Notes under the pieces: model-generated
Databases searched by the model: none
Seen by the model: only the letters and a program-made list of their open reading frames with translations
What the model was told of the DNA's origin: nothing
Position numbers and translations under genes: made by a program
Shown: one piece after another, positions 10,987-22,898 of the stretch
Layout of the letters: the number at the start of each line of letters is the position of its first letter
Numbering within the stretch: the stretch's first letter is position 1
Assembly (NCBI GenBank): GCA_023897205.1
Contig: JAHWDD010000002.1
Coordinates: forward strand, 620,001-684,000
DNA from: Exophiala sp. HKRS030
Taxonomy: Eukaryota; Ascomycota; Eurotiomycetes; Chaetothyriales; Herpotrichiellaceae
DNA: 64,000 nucleotides
Direction of reading: 5' to 3'

Positions 10987-12705
10987 ATGGCGTTAACAGT
11001 CAGCGGCCTTCTACAGGCCATCAACCACGACTACACGATGTGGATCGTTGGGGCTATTGTCATTGTCTTTGGTCTCTACTGGGTCAGTATCTTTCAAGGA
11101 AACAAAGCCTTGCCGACAAGGACGTTGCTAACCCTCTACCAATAGTGGTCGACATTGACCGACATCCCCAAGATCAAAGGCATTCCCGAGATCCCCGGAG
11201 CGTTGCCGGTGTTCGGTCATCTCTTGCAACTCGGACCCGACCACGCCACAGTGTGTGAAGGATGGTGGCGGAAGTACCGCCAATCGGTGTTCCAGATCCG
11301 CCTGGGAAACACCCGGGCCGTCGTGGTCAACTCGTTCGAAGACGCGAAGCAAATGCTCGTCGGGCACCAGACGGCCGTCATCGACCGTCCGACTCTGTAC
11401 ACCTTCCACGGAGTCATTTCTTCCACGCAGGGTTTCACCATCGGCTCCAGCCCGTGGGACGACTCGTGCAAGAACAAACGCAAGGCTGCGGGTCAAGCAC
11501 TCGGCCGCCCGGCGATGCGAGGGTACTTTGACATGTTCGACCTGGAGTCGTACTGCATCGTGCGTGACCTCTTCCGCGACAGCAAGAATGGGGCCACACA
11601 GATCGGCGTGAGGCCATACATCCAACGGTACGCTCTCAACACGACCCTGACCCTCTGCTACGGCATCCGCATGGACAACGTGTACGACGACATGTTGAGG
11701 GAGATCCTGCACGTCGGTTCCGCCATCTCACTGCTGAGGTCCGCCTCCGAGAATTTCCAAGACTACGTCCCCGTCCTCCGCTACTTCCCCAACAACGAGA
11801 AGAACAAAAGGTCCAAGGAGCTCCGCGATCGTCGCGACGCCTACCTCAACTTCCTCCTCAACAAGGTGCGGGACATGATCAAGAAGGGAACCGACAAACC
11901 TTGCATCAGCGCCGCCATCCTCAAGGACGAGGAGACCAAACTCACCGGAGTAGAGGTCTCGAGTATTTGCCTGTCGTTGGTGTCGGGGGGGTTCGAGACC
12001 ATCCCCGGGACACTGACCTCCTGCATCGGTTCCTTGTCCACAAAAGAAGGTCAAGTGTTCCAGGACCGAGCGTACGCGGACATCATGAGGCACTACGACG
12101 GCGACGCCAAACGAGTGTGGGCCAACAGTTTCCAAGAAGAAAAAGTCCCGTACGTCAACGCCATCATCAAGGAAGCCGCTCGGTACTACACCGTCAGCGC
12201 CATGAGTTTACCTCGCAAGACGGTCACCGAGGTCGATTGGAACGGGGCCAAGATCCCTGCAAAGACCATGATTTTGATCAACGCCCAGGCAGCCAACCAC
12301 GACGTCGACCATTTCGGCCCCGACGGTGGTGTCTTCAACCCTGAGAGATGGCTGAACGACGAATTCGTCATGAAACCAGACCGAAACACACCGGAAGAAA
12401 AACCGGCCCAGGGTATTCAACATTTCAGTTTCGGTGCAGGCTCCAGAGCTTGCAGCGGCCAATTCATCGCCAGCAGGTTACTCTACACCGCCCTGATCCG
12501 ACTGTTGACCTGTTACAAGATCGTTGCCAGTGACGATGAACCCCCCAACACAGATTACGTCGACTACAACCAGTTCAAGAGCGCCTTGGTGGCCATCCCC
12601 CGTGACTTCAAGGTCAAGTTGATCCCGAGGCACGACGAGTCCGTCATCAAGGAGGTCATGGCCGATGCCGCCGAGAGGACCAAAAATTATTATGCAGAGG
12701 AGTGA
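10987..12705 (+). CDS. Cytochrome P450, CYP504-like (phenylacetate hydroxylase type)
   Basis: Exon 1 (10987-11082) encodes an N-terminal membrane anchor (MWIVGAIVIVFGLYW) and joins through a 63-bp intron (11083-11145) to exon 2 (11146-12705), for 551 residues. The haem loop is FGAGSRACSG with the axial Cys near the C-terminus, the ExxR is KEAAR, and helix I reads SGGFETIPGT instead of the usual AGxDT. That helix-I sequence, and the overall flow from PEIPGALPVFGHLLQLG on, match what I recall of CYP504 enzymes, which hydroxylate phenylacetate or 3-hydroxyphenylacetate at the ER on the route to homogentisate. The codons are strongly C/G-ending, unlike the flavoprotein gene that follows. Family assignment is fairly sure; the exact substrate is inference. 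Confidence 0.85.
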
Positions 12706-14189
12706 AGAAAGAAAAAGGCAAAACACTGCAGGTAACAATACGGGAGTAGTAATCCACACATTTAGATTTGACAGAGAATTATGGCGTCAAAGTTGAGGTC
12801 GAGAACATTGGGTCCGTAATGATGATGATGATGATGATGACATCGTGCTATTTCTTCTGTTCGTTTCTTCAGAGCTGCAATGACGATACTCCGTATCGAT
12901 ACCTATAACAAACATCACCGGGCACCTACCTAGGCAGACAAACAGGGAGATGGTAGTAATGACATGATGACGGGTGGTCGAGAAAATGAAAATACACCCG
13001 CCTAATATTGGCAACTTAACAAAGTCCTCGGTATGCTTGAGAACAAGAGTGAACATTGCCTCTAGGAGTGTATGTATATGTGTATTCTCAGGTCAAAGGT
13101 GCTTCGCCGAGTCTTCCGTGTCAACAGAGTACAGACACAGGAGCCTCGCAAGCCTAATCATTTGTAAGTGATTCATTCTTCATTCTATGTAACATGGCCG
13201 TATTACACACAATCCATATCCCGTACGGATTTGAGTTTGTTTGCAGCTGCGTTCAAGTGCTAAGGTGGTCGGTCAACTCCAGCAGATACATCCACTTTCA
13301 AGACTTTGAAGGAATACCGGAGATCTCAGTGATCTGTACTCGTTGGTAAACGTGTCTTGCCGGCTCGGATCATGAAATTGAGTAAGGGTATCCAATGCCT
13401 ATGGAAGATTGTTTTGGAACAAGAAAACGAACCAATATGGGGCTTCATCAGATCTGCTGACAGCCACGTTCGTCGATCTATCGAATCTGTAGCGGACAAA
13501 TCCGTGAGCCACATCCATTCCCGATCTCTGTTCTCCGGGGGATTCGAACTCGCTTCGTTGGCCTCTATCGCTGAAGTGCGTTGTTGAGTGGAGAGAAAAA
13601 GAGGGGGGAACAACACTCGTACTCTTTACTGTTGAATGAGGTCAAAGTAAATACAAAAGCACCAAAAGAATCAAGGTAACGGAGAACAGCACGATCTCGT
13701 AAGAGGTGGAAACTTCAAATCTCCTCCCCCCTTCGGTTGCCGCTGTGGGCTGGACTCTGTGCCAAAGAGACACAAGTTCAAGCTTTGTCCGAAAGCCAGT
13801 AAAGCTTATCGAAGCGTTGCTGTAATGGCGAGCGATAAGAGAGTCTAGAAACGAGCGTTGAGCCAAGTCATTGGAGTTTGTCGTGGCAGACGGATATAGT
13901 CGCTCACGCATCTCGTTTTGGTTTCTTCGATTTCGATTGCAAGCAAGTTTTCTCGCCTGAGACGCGCTTCATTGTCCGTCTGTTGATCTTACCGAGTATT
14001 GTTTCTTCGTTTTCCCTTTGTAAAAAACCGAGACAAGGCATGGTACAGGGGTTTTGTACCTTGTGATCGACTGTCTTCCCTTACCTAATCATAGAGCCTT
14101 GGAGGTGTAACACACATAGATCGAGTTACTTGAAATCGCGAGCCAGGGTCGCAGACCATCATCAGACGAAGCTCTCACAAACGAAGATC
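12706..14189. other. Intergenic region with ATG-triplet run
   Basis: No firm gene in 1.5 kb. It holds a short (ATG)n microsatellite (about 12818-12840) and one copy of TACTCCGTA (12887-12895). The final 150 bp lead into the flavoprotein gene. Confidence 0.5.
13642..13911 (-). CDS. Possible small tail-anchored protein (doubtful)
   Basis: An 89-codon frame whose last 20 residues are hydrophobic (VLFSVTLILLVLLYLL), which would suit a tail-anchored membrane protein. The rest has no recognisable feature. There is no supporting neighbour, and frames of this length arise by chance, so I list it only as a candidate. Confidence 0.15.
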   Translation of the reverse strand: MRERLYPSATTNSNDLAQRSFLDSLIARHYSNASISFTGFRTKLELVSLWHRVQPTAATEGGRRFEVSTSYEIVLFSVTLILLVLLYLL

Positions 14190-16079
14190 ATGGCGCCTCC
14201 TACATCAACGCCCGCAGACGTCGACGTCGATGTATTGATTGTCGGGGCAGGTCCTGTCGGACTGAATCTGGCTTATCAGCTTCAACGTTTCTCATCGCCG
14301 CCACTATCATCTCAGAACAAGCCCATTTCGGTACACATTATTGAGAAGCATCCCAAACCAATGCAAGAGGCATTCGGAAGGGCAGTGACTTTCTGGCCTC
14401 GGTCGATGGAGATTTTGTCGCAGATGGGATTGGGCGATCAGATCACTCAACAGTGTGTTGCTGTGCGGACATCTGCAGCATATGACACGACCGGGACAGA
14501 GGTATTCGGACGAGGCTGGAGTTTTCTGGAAGGTATTGAGGACACCAGGTTCAAATTTGCCAGCGTACTTCGCCAGAAGTTCGTCGAAGATATTTTCCGT
14601 GCAGAGTTGAAGAAATATGGCGTCCAAGTCAGCGAGATGAAAAGCTTTGTAAGTCTCGAAATCGACGAGTCGATAGCGCCAGGAGAAAAAGGCAGGGTCA
14701 AGGCCACTATTCTCGACACCAGTGGAGGCGAAGGTCAGGAGAAAGAATATGTTGTTCGCTGCCGCTACCTCATCGGCTGTGATGGATCCCGAACGGTGGT
14801 GCGAGGCGCCGCGGGTATCGAGTCGGATGGCGACAGAACAGAAGACAAATGGGTGAGAATTGATGGAGTGCTCAAGAGTACAACGATGCCAAAGCCAAGG
14901 TCATATGGAGCTATCGAAAGTCCGATATACGGAAATGTGCTCTGGATCCCGCTAGATCATGGAGCAACAAGACTCGGGTTTGCCATGAACGAGGAACGCC
15001 GAAAAGCATACAAAGAGCTGAATCAGGAAATATTTATTGAGGAAGCAAAGTTGTCAGTTAAACCATTCGAGATCGAGTACGAACGGGTTGACTGGGCCAG
15101 CGTGTACAGTGTTGGACAGCGGGTGGCGAGAACATTCTGGGCGAAAGAATCTGTCTTCCTTGCCGGAGATGCTGCTCACAGCCACAGCTCTGGGGCTGGC
15201 CAAGGTATGAACGCAGGCATGCATGATGCAGTCAACCTGGGCTGGAAGCTGGCGTTAGTACTCACTGGTGTGCTCAAACGCGAAGTCTTGGAGACTTATA
15301 GCCTGGAGAGGCAGCCCAACTCCAAGAAGCTCATCAAGTATGATGAGGACATCAGCGTTTTGGTGTCGGGACGATTGCCCAAAGATTATACGGGAGACAA
15401 GACCGAGGACCCAAACGTTGTCTTGGGGAAGATTTTGCAGGAAGCCAAAGGATTCAACACTGGGTTGACCATCGGGTTCGAGCCAAATCTCGCGGTGCTG
15501 CGTGATGACAGCGGGGTCGAGGATCTCTCAGCTGTTGCTGCAAAGCGATCTATTGTTCCAGCTCCAGCCATCCCTGGTTTCCGAGCACCGGACATTCAAG
15601 TATTGACACCAGCGCTGTGGGAGCCTGTGTGGTTGCAAAGTCTGATGGCAAACGTGGCCAGGTTCTACATTTTGGTGTTTGTGGGCAAGAGTGCACATGC
15701 GAAGGAGCTTTTCATGGGTTTGAAAGCGGATCTCCAGAAGAATCAGCGCATCTCACCCAGCAAAGCTCCAATCACGGAAGCAAAGTCGAATGGAGTGCAC
15801 CTGAATGGAGATTCGTCTCTAGCACAGGAGTGGCCCGTAGACTTTGTGACGATCCTTCCTGAGAAGGTTGGTAACGCATGGTTTGAGCTGGGAACAGATC
15901 CCTTGGGTCGGGTATACTATGATGGAGATGGAAGCGCAAACAAGAGATATGGTGTTGACTCAGACTCCGGTGCTGCATTTGTGCTGAGGCCAGATGGTTG
16001 GATCGGGGCGCGATTTGAGCTGGAGGCTAAGACCGTGATTGACGACATAGACTTTTACCTGAGTAGACTTTTGTGTTAG
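14190..16079 (+). CDS. FAD-dependent phenol 2-monooxygenase-like hydroxylase
   Basis: An intronless gene of 629 residues starting MAPPTSTPADVDVDVLIVG; an in-frame upstream ATG at 14130 would add 20 basic residues and is less likely. The FAD-binding GAGPVG lies at residues 19-24, the DG motif (GCDGSRTVVRG) near 195 and the GD motif (LAGDAAHSHSSGAGQGMN) near 325. The C-terminal 200 residues fit the thioredoxin-like domain of phenol hydroxylases. This group (PheA/TfdB type) adds oxygen ortho to a phenolic hydroxyl with NADPH to give catechols. The active substrate may be a simple phenol or a hydroxybenzoate. It lies 1.5 kb downstream of the CYP504-like gene on the same strand, which fits an aromatic catabolic role. 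Confidence 0.9.
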   Translation: MAPPTSTPADVDVDVLIVGAGPVGLNLAYQLQRFSSPPLSSQNKPISVHIIEKHPKPMQEAFGRAVTFWPRSMEILSQMGLGDQITQQCVAVRTSAAYDTTGTEVFGRGWSFLEGIEDTRFKFASVLRQKFVEDIFRAELKKYGVQVSEMKSFVSLEIDESIAPGEKGRVKATILDTSGGEGQEKEYVVRCRYLIGCDGSRTVVRGAAGIESDGDRTEDKWVRIDGVLKSTTMPKPRSYGAIESPIYGNVLWIPLDHGATRLGFAMNEERRKAYKELNQEIFIEEAKLSVKPFEIEYERVDWASVYSVGQRVARTFWAKESVFLAGDAAHSHSSGAGQGMNAGMHDAVNLGWKLALVLTGVLKREVLETYSLERQPNSKKLIKYDEDISVLVSGRLPKDYTGDKTEDPNVVLGKILQEAKGFNTGLTIGFEPNLAVLRDDSGVEDLSAVAAKRSIVPAPAIPGFRAPDIQVLTPALWEPVWLQSLMANVARFYILVFVGKSAHAKELFMGLKADLQKNQRISPSKAPITEAKSNGVHLNGDSSLAQEWPVDFVTILPEKVGNAWFELGTDPLGRVYYDGDGSANKRYGVDSDSGAAFVLRPDGWIGARFELEAKTVIDDIDFYLSRLLC

Positions 16080-16540
16080 ATAGAGAACTGTACATATGAG
16101 ACGAACTGGGACAATCTCGATCGGTACTCATAATGCATCTGTACTGGTACTGGTACTAGTACTCCATACTGTTCACAAGGAACTTAAGGCACCTCGTATT
16201 CGTTCCCCCTTGTTGGCGGCAAGGATGACGCCAACCCATTTGAGGGATAGTCTGATCGCGGACATGTACGTTCGCCGACTGCGGAAGGAAGACAAGCCTC
16301 AACAGTTGCGCGCGGTCACAGCAAAAGTCTTATCAATTCCACGCTGGCGTCGTCCTCCGCGGGCAGTACGAGAGAACCTTCCTCTGGTCCCGCTAGTATG
16401 GGCGATAGGGACCTCTCCACAAGTCAACGCGCGCGCAAAGATTCTAGCCGCATTTCGAAGAACTTGCTGCATGATGAGGATCAGTTCTATTTCAATCGTA
16501 TGCTGGCTGGTCGGGGTGAAAGCACAGGTGCTACTTCACC
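16080..16540. promoter_or_regulatory. Spacer and upstream region of the hydantoinase gene
   Basis: About 460 bp between the flavoprotein stop and the hydantoinase ATG. It begins with a run of GGTACT/AGTACT repeats near 16140-16165. Only chance frames are present, and I see no clear TATA box. Confidence 0.4.
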
Positions 16541-18249
16541 ATGGACAGCTTTGATTTACTCGTCATCAATGGTCTCGTCGTGACTGCTTCTGACACGGCC
16601 AACTACGACATTGCCATAAAAGATGGGAAGATTGCGCTGCTTGCCCCGCCCGGCGTACTTGCGACAAGTAGTGCAAAGAAGGTGATTGACGCAGACGGTG
16701 GTTATGTCATGGTAAGGCTAAGCTGTGGCGGAATTGTTGAATAGGATGCACGGAGGAATGCTAACGATCTTTTCAGCCCGGTGGTATCGACTGCCATGTC
16801 CATCTCGAGGAGCCTGCGCTGTTTGGAGGGAAGGGGAGAAGTTCGGACGACTTCGAAACTGGTACGAAGTCACCACTAGCGAGTTGCGCGCAGTAACTAA
16901 GATTTGGAAACAGGCACGAGAAGCAGCATCTGCGGAGGAACCACGACCATCGTGTACGTTTGTCCCTTTCTATTATGTCGTCCCATCTAATAGCCATTCC
17001 AGAGCATTTGCGCCTCAACCCAAGACCGTTCCTTCTCTCCTCCAAGTCCTGGAAGACACCCATGCTCGAGCCAAGGATAAATGCTACACCGACTACTCAT
17101 TCCATCTACTAGTTGGCCACCCTGGCGAGCAAGCCTTGTCAGAGTTCCCCAAGCTGCGCGAACACGGGATATCCTCATTGAAGATTTACATGACTTATGC
17201 CGCTCTGCAACTCCGAGATGATGAGATCCTCGACGTCTTGCTGGCTTCAAGGAAAGAAGGCATTACAACCATGATTCACGCCGAGAACGGCGATGTGCTG
17301 AACTGGATGACCAAGAAATTGGAAGAGAGAAAGTTATATGCCCCGAAATATCATGCTACATCAAGGCCCCAGATCGTAGAGACTGAGGCTACCAACCGAG
17401 CCATTGCGCTGGCCGAGCTGATGGACGCCCCTATGTGAGTTGCAGACTGTACCATGAAGCACGTCCCAGAAACTAACCAGACTTTCTGCCAGACTGGTTG
17501 TTCATGTCTCATCCCCGAGTGCTGCAGCCCATCTTCGTAATGCTCAGACTCGGGGACTTCCAGTCTACGCCGAAACTTGCCCTCAGTATCTTTTCCTGAC
17601 CCGAGATGACCTGGATAAACCACATTTTGAAGGTGCCAAATGTGTGTGCTCTCCACCGCCACGAGAATCGGCGAATGACCACGAGGCAATCTGGCTAGGT
17701 CTTGCCAATGGTACATTTACCGTTCTCTCTTCCGATCACTGCCCTTTCATGTACGAGGACTACGAGAAAGGAAAGAAATCTATCATCAGCGAGGAGTACC
17801 CTGAAGGACGCTTCAGCGGGATTCCCAACGGATGTCCAGGGATTGAAACTCGTCTGGCTGTGACATTGAGTGCCAATCGACTCCCTCTGCAGAAATTTGT
17901 CGAGGTTACCAGCACCAACCCAGCAAGGCTGTACGGGCTGTACCCTAAGAAGGGGACAATTCTTCCGGGTGTCAGTGACGCTGATCTGACAATCTGGTAT
18001 CCTCCTGGCAAGCTGGGAACGTTCAAGCTCACTAACTCGATGCTGCATCACAATGTGGATTACACCCCTTTTGAAGGTATGGAGCTAAACCAGTGGCCCA
18101 GATATACCATCCTACGGGGTGAGGTGGCATGGGATAGGGACAATGGTGGTCTCCTCGGTAAGAAGGGATATGGACAATTCGTGCCCAGGGGCAAGAGTAC
18201 TTTGCCCGGACCTCGAAAGGAGGGAGAATGGGATGTGAGCACCTTTTAA
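16541..18249 (+). CDS. Dihydropyrimidinase / D-hydantoinase (cyclic amidohydrolase)
   Basis: Five exons (16541-16711, 16777-16861, 16914-16953, 17003-17434, 17493-18249) total 1485 bp and give 494 residues, the usual dihydropyrimidinase length. Metal ligands are visible: the HVH pair in GGIDCHVHLEEP, the lysine that becomes carboxylated in SSLKIYMTY, histidines in MIHAENGD and VVHVSS, and the aspartate in SSDHCPF. Strand signature GGTTTIVAFAPQ and NGCPGIETRL are also typical. The enzyme opens 5,6-dihydropyrimidines or 5-substituted hydantoins to N-carbamoyl amino acids. Filamentous fungi can use it in pyrimidine breakdown, but a racemase and a D-carbamoylase occur 25-28 kb away, which suggests hydantoins as an alternative. 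The third exon is only 40 bp. Confidence 0.92.
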
Positions 18250-18631
18250 GTCACAATGAAAACTATGCCAAATGAGTACGTTGCGTTTTTTGTTGTGTGA
18301 AGTCATCTATGGGTCAGTATTCGGCCCTGCCTCGTCAATGCATCAGCGACTATCGAACCAGATGACAAGGTGTAACCAAAATTGGTGGAGCGCCTATAGT
18401 AAAGCAACCTGAGACAGTGATCTGACTGAAGCCGAGGCAAAACCCACCATTACTATATGGTAATTAAGCGGGGAAGCTGATGGCCGGAGTTACGAGCTGA
18501 CATTACGCGAAGAGTCAATAACAGTGGTATTCTTCGCGCGGGAGGATATAAAAGAAGCCATGGAATGGAAGAGGGTGTTTCATGGTTTCCCATTTATAGT
18601 GAGACTCTACAAAACTTCATAACGCGACAAA
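18250..18631 (+). promoter_or_regulatory. Promoter region of the PhyH dioxygenase gene
   Basis: A clean TATA box, TATAAAAG, lies at 18547-18554, about 80 bp upstream of the ATG at 18632, which is a good distance for a fungal core promoter. The rest of the spacer shows no gene. Confidence 0.55.
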
Positions 18632-19690
18632 ATGTCTCTTGACAAGTTTAACTTCCATTCCAGGGCTGGAGCTCGAAGACCGTTGCCTGAGGACGCTGGG
18701 ACTCGGGCAGATATTGAACATGTCCTTCAGCATGGTTATGTCGTTATACCTGATTGTTTCACAAAAGCAGAAGCCAAAGAAGCACGAGACGAGATTGTAC
18801 GCTTGTTGGGCAAGGACCCATTGCCCGGCCGCAACAGTTTCGAAGGTCTAAACACCAACCGCATATACTCTCTCCTCAACAAGAGTCGAGTATTTGACAA
18901 GTTTTTGGTCTTACCTCGCGTGCTGGCATTGAATGATTACTTCTTGGACCCAGGGTATCTGCTTTCGGCATTTCATACCATCTCCATCAACCCGGGCGAA
19001 AAAGCACAGGCTCTGCATCATGACGACGGCTATATTCAGGTCCCGAGGCCCCGATTACCATTCGGTGCGGCCATCATGATCGCATTCGACGAGTACACGG
19101 CTAGCAACGGTGAGTTTGATGACATCGATCAGAAGTCGACGGGTTGTTTGGTACTTTGGATTTGACTGACAGCACTGATGACAGGCGCCACAAGAATCAT
19201 ACCTGGTTCTCATATCTGGGACAGTTCGCGCCGTGGAACTCCTGAAGAAACGATACCTGCCCTGTGCCCCGAGGGAGGAGTGGTGTATTTCGTCAGTACC
19301 TTGTGGCACGGGGGAGGTGCCAATGTGTCCGATCGTCCTCGACAGAGTGCCACGGTTCAGTATTGTAACCCGTACATTCGTCCGATCGAGAACCAGATAC
19401 TGGCCGTGGATCCACGAAAGCTTGATCAGATTGACCCGCGGATTGTGGAGATGATGGGTTATAAGGTGAGTGGCCACCATATTATAAACATACTTGATGT
19501 ACTGTTCTGCATACTGTCCAGTGCTGGAAAAACTGACAGATCATTGCAACAGCACATGGAGCCCTTTATGGGTTATGCAGACGGTCTAGGCCCTCGTCGG
19601 GCCGCTCGGAGGATGGTGAGATGGCTCCAGAGCGAGGTGGACGAAAACCCTCCAACATTTGCACACGAGGCTCCAGAAGCCAAGTTGTGA
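18632..19690 (+). CDS. Phytanoyl-CoA dioxygenase (PhyH) family protein
   Basis: Three exons (18632-19109, 19185-19465, 19553-19690) make 298 residues, normal for PhyH-type Fe(II)/2-oxoglutarate dioxygenases. The iron ligands are seen as HxD in LHHDDGY and the distal His in LWHGGGANVSD; the Arg that binds 2-oxoglutarate is probably in DRPRQS. The segment GATRIIPGSH is the usual strand before the distal His. Such enzymes hydroxylate small molecules, often in secondary metabolism or in breakdown of amines and lipids; the substrate is unknown. Intron 2 is 87 bp, a multiple of three, and has no stop in frame, so its retention would insert 29 residues. The gene follows the hydantoinase on the same strand. 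Confidence 0.87.
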
Positions 19691-20695
19691 GAGGAGTCGA
19701 GTACCTACTATAGGTATTGTCGCGTGCCTTGTCAGGACCGATTCGTCACGCGAGAGAGAGTGTGAGAGACACATAGACAAACACAGCTCGTAAGGCTGAC
19801 ATGGCGTGATGACCAATAATGAGGCAAAATTGTCGTGTAATCGGTACGGAAGTGAGGTATATTTTTTATGCAAGCCTATAGGCACAATTCTACCCATGAG
19901 CTGTTCCTTTGAACGATTTAGACTCGGTGTACGGCATGTATTGTACATTCCATCTATTACTCGCCAGGTGCCCTCGATGACTTGCAATTTTCACCGTAGA
20001 CAGAAAGCAGATAAAAGAGACCATGATGCAGTTTGTCATCTTTGTAGGCTGAGTCATGGTCCGGTCTTGGAGAGGCATAGCGAGCCCATTCTAAGAGGCT
20101 TACAGGCAAAGAAAACTGGGAATGGGCGGGATCAAGCGAATCGTATCCGTAATTGATGGCCTTTCCAGCCAAGGATAAGGTGAATTCGGGAGGCATTTCT
20201 CGGTGTCGATAAGCACCATTAACGACGTAATGTGATGAATTGACAGCGAATTGGTGCCCGTTGATCTACTCCGTATTGTACTCTAGGTGTGAACAAAAGG
20301 CATACTCAACGCCTCCTCCCTAATCGTAGTGGAAATCTGACCTGGACATTCTCCTCCTCTCATTTCCCCTCGACTTACCACTTCTGCTACAAAGATCATC
20401 CTGTGTCAGCAACATTGATTTTTCTTTTCTTGACTGTTATTTCGTACTCTCAGAGTCACTTGTAAAACCCATCATGTTGGACAACCCCCGGTAAAGGTGG
20501 CTGACAGGCCGATCACTCCCCTCCACCCGCGCTGCCAAACCGGAACAAGCTACGGGCTTAGCGAACAACAACACCCGCAGCAACGATCTAATCTCACATT
20601 ATTTCCCTCCTCCGCTTTTTTACTGTACATACTCATCCAAGTGCTGATTTAATCAGACACTGCCAACAACGGCCAACACCTCACACGCCGTGACC
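19691..20695. other. Intergenic region, no gene seen
   Basis: About 1 kb. One copy of TACTCCGTA lies at 20267-20275. The part from about 20320 to the ATG is pyrimidine-rich and likely the promoter and 5' leader of the DUF2985 gene. The remaining frames are short and overlapping. Confidence 0.5.
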
Positions 20696-22898
20696 ATGGC
20701 CTCATCACGCCCCAACTCACGTCGCTATGGCGGAGATAATAGTAATGACACTGAACCATTTCCTGCGATGCCCGAATCATCCGCCGGGCCCAGCTCCTCT
20801 TCGCCTACCACAACAACCACCACGACAACGACGACCACCACCTATACTTCTCGCGGGAGACCATACACCTTCACTTCCACCCAGGCCCCGACCCAAGGCC
20901 CTGCGACGATCGTCTCTTCCTCAGGACTTTCTTCACAAGGACCAAGTACGCGGACGACAGTCACCACACCACCACAACGAACCACCATGTCAACCTCCTC
21001 TCCCCAATCCGTCTCTCCCCAGATCCCTCGAAGGCGCCCTATTGGTATCAGAAGGCTCCCATCATCAAACTTGAGGCAGGATGCTCTAGAAGAAAATGGC
21101 GGTGCAAGTGGAAATGTCAGTAGGGCATCATCGGGACGCGGGCGCAGTACCTCGGCGCCGCAACATCTCGCAGTGCCTCAACAACAAGGTGGTCACACTT
21201 TGACGAGACAGTCGACGAGGCAGTCTCTGCTGCCAACCGTCGCCGAACATCATACCGCCAATGCGACAACCGATCGAGGCACCATGAATGAGATGACCGG
21301 GGTCCCAGGTCGCAGAAGGAGCGTTAGTAACGCTGCACGATCGGTTATAAGTCGCCTCAGCGATCATTCGCGTGAGACTCAAGAGCCAGAGTACAACTCA
21401 GAGGTGGTTGACTTGTTGGATGTTCTTGGTACGTGACATGATAGATGCTGTGGAGGGTGCACAAGACTAACTCTCTACCAGATCCCGAGGTGTCCACTCT
21501 AACCACTCTGACAAACGTGCAGAATTCCTTGTTTGTGCCAGATCTCGGTCGTTGGGTCAACCGAAGACCAACCTACACCCTCAGTAGTCGTCGCTCGACC
21601 ATGAGTCGCCGCCCGCCGTCTACATTAGAAGAGAGAGAACCGGTGGGCATGACTCCGATTGAGAGTGTCGGTACCGAAACCCCGGTCGAAGGAGTACCAG
21701 AGGAATACGGGGCCGACGCGGAGAGTGTCTCTCCGGCTGTTCAGCGGACGTGGTCTTATCAAAGGAGACCTGAAATCGAACGAACGCACAGTATTTCCTC
21801 GGTCGTTACCGATTCCCATTTTGCAGTTTTGCCGCATGGTATGTCGCTCGAAGGATGGTCCGAGGAAGATAAGGAAGCCTTGGATGACCATGTACGACAT
21901 ATGATGCACTCGAAGCGTTCGAAATTCAAGTATAGCATGATCGCGTTTGGAAAATACGTTCGACAACGTAAGTCCAAGGCGCAAACCATCCATGAGAAAC
22001 GTATGCTGATCTTTCGTCCACAGCTCTGGGATTGTTTGTTACACTATATGCGGTTTCGATCACCTTGTTCGGTCTTGCTTGGGTTCTGTTTTTGATCGGT
22101 AGGCGAAATCACTCCACCAACTTCAAGCCGTCTCTGCTGACACACAGTTTTCCAGGTTGGATTTATGTTGGAGATCGACAATCCTACCTGATTAACGTCA
22201 TTGATAATGTCCTAGTCGCACTCTTTGCTCTTATGGGTGACGGCCTGGCTCCTTTCCGGATCGTCGACACATACCATATGATTTTTATTGCCCACTACCA
22301 CCACCTCACATGGCGCCTGAGACGCGAGCAGCAACTGCCCAGCCTTCGAGATCACAATGACCTGCCAGCGAAGAGCGAGAAAGAAGCAGATCCGGAATCT
22401 GCAAACCCTAACGAGGCCGAATTTTCCGTTCTCAACGCAAAGCAACAGCAGCGGTTGATTCACCACCAAGCGAAGTTTTCCAAGTCACACTCGTTCTATA
22501 AGCCTCATGAGACAACAACCCATCATGCTTTTCCCTTGCGCCTTCTCGTGGCTATTGTCGTACTGCTTGACTGCCATTCCCTGTTGCAGATTGCTCTCGG
22601 GACATGCACCTGGGCCATCGACTACCACACTCGACCTCAAGCATTGACGGCAACCATTCTTTCGTGCTCTATCACCGTCAATATCACGGCCGGTATACTG
22701 ATCAGCGTTGGTGATCGAAGAACGAGAAAGAAGGATGTACTCAAGAAGATTGAGAGACAGCAAATGACGGCTGAAGCCATCAAAAAGGTTGAGCACCACA
22801 AGAAAGATAGGATGAACAATCTCCATGAAGCAGGATCTCGAGAAAACTTTGAAGTTATTGACGAGGAGACGGCAGAACAGGTCAGGTCTGCGAGATAG
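20696..22898 (+). CDS. DUF2985-type membrane protein
   Basis: Four exons; the first ends at 21428 and the second starts at 21482, and two more short introns follow near 21970-22022 and 22100-22155. The N-terminal 370 residues are Ser/Thr/Pro-rich and disordered, including a run of about 12 threonines at residues 39-50. The conserved part has several hydrophobic segments: GLFVTLYAVSITLFGLAWVL, one around NVIDNVLVALFALMGDGLAP, then two after PLRLLVAIVVLLDCHSLLQ. The block GDGLAPFRIVDTYHM followed by HYHHLTWRLRRE is the signature I associate with the DUF2985 family, which has no known function. The C-terminus is charged and probably coiled. Start chosen at 20696 because ACCATGG is a good context. 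Confidence 0.82.

Noticed and set aside
19178..19690. Reading the PhyH gene through its second intron as one exon
   Set aside because: Possible because the intron has no stop, but it has good GT-AG signals and its translation does not fit the family; treated as an intron and kept as a finding.
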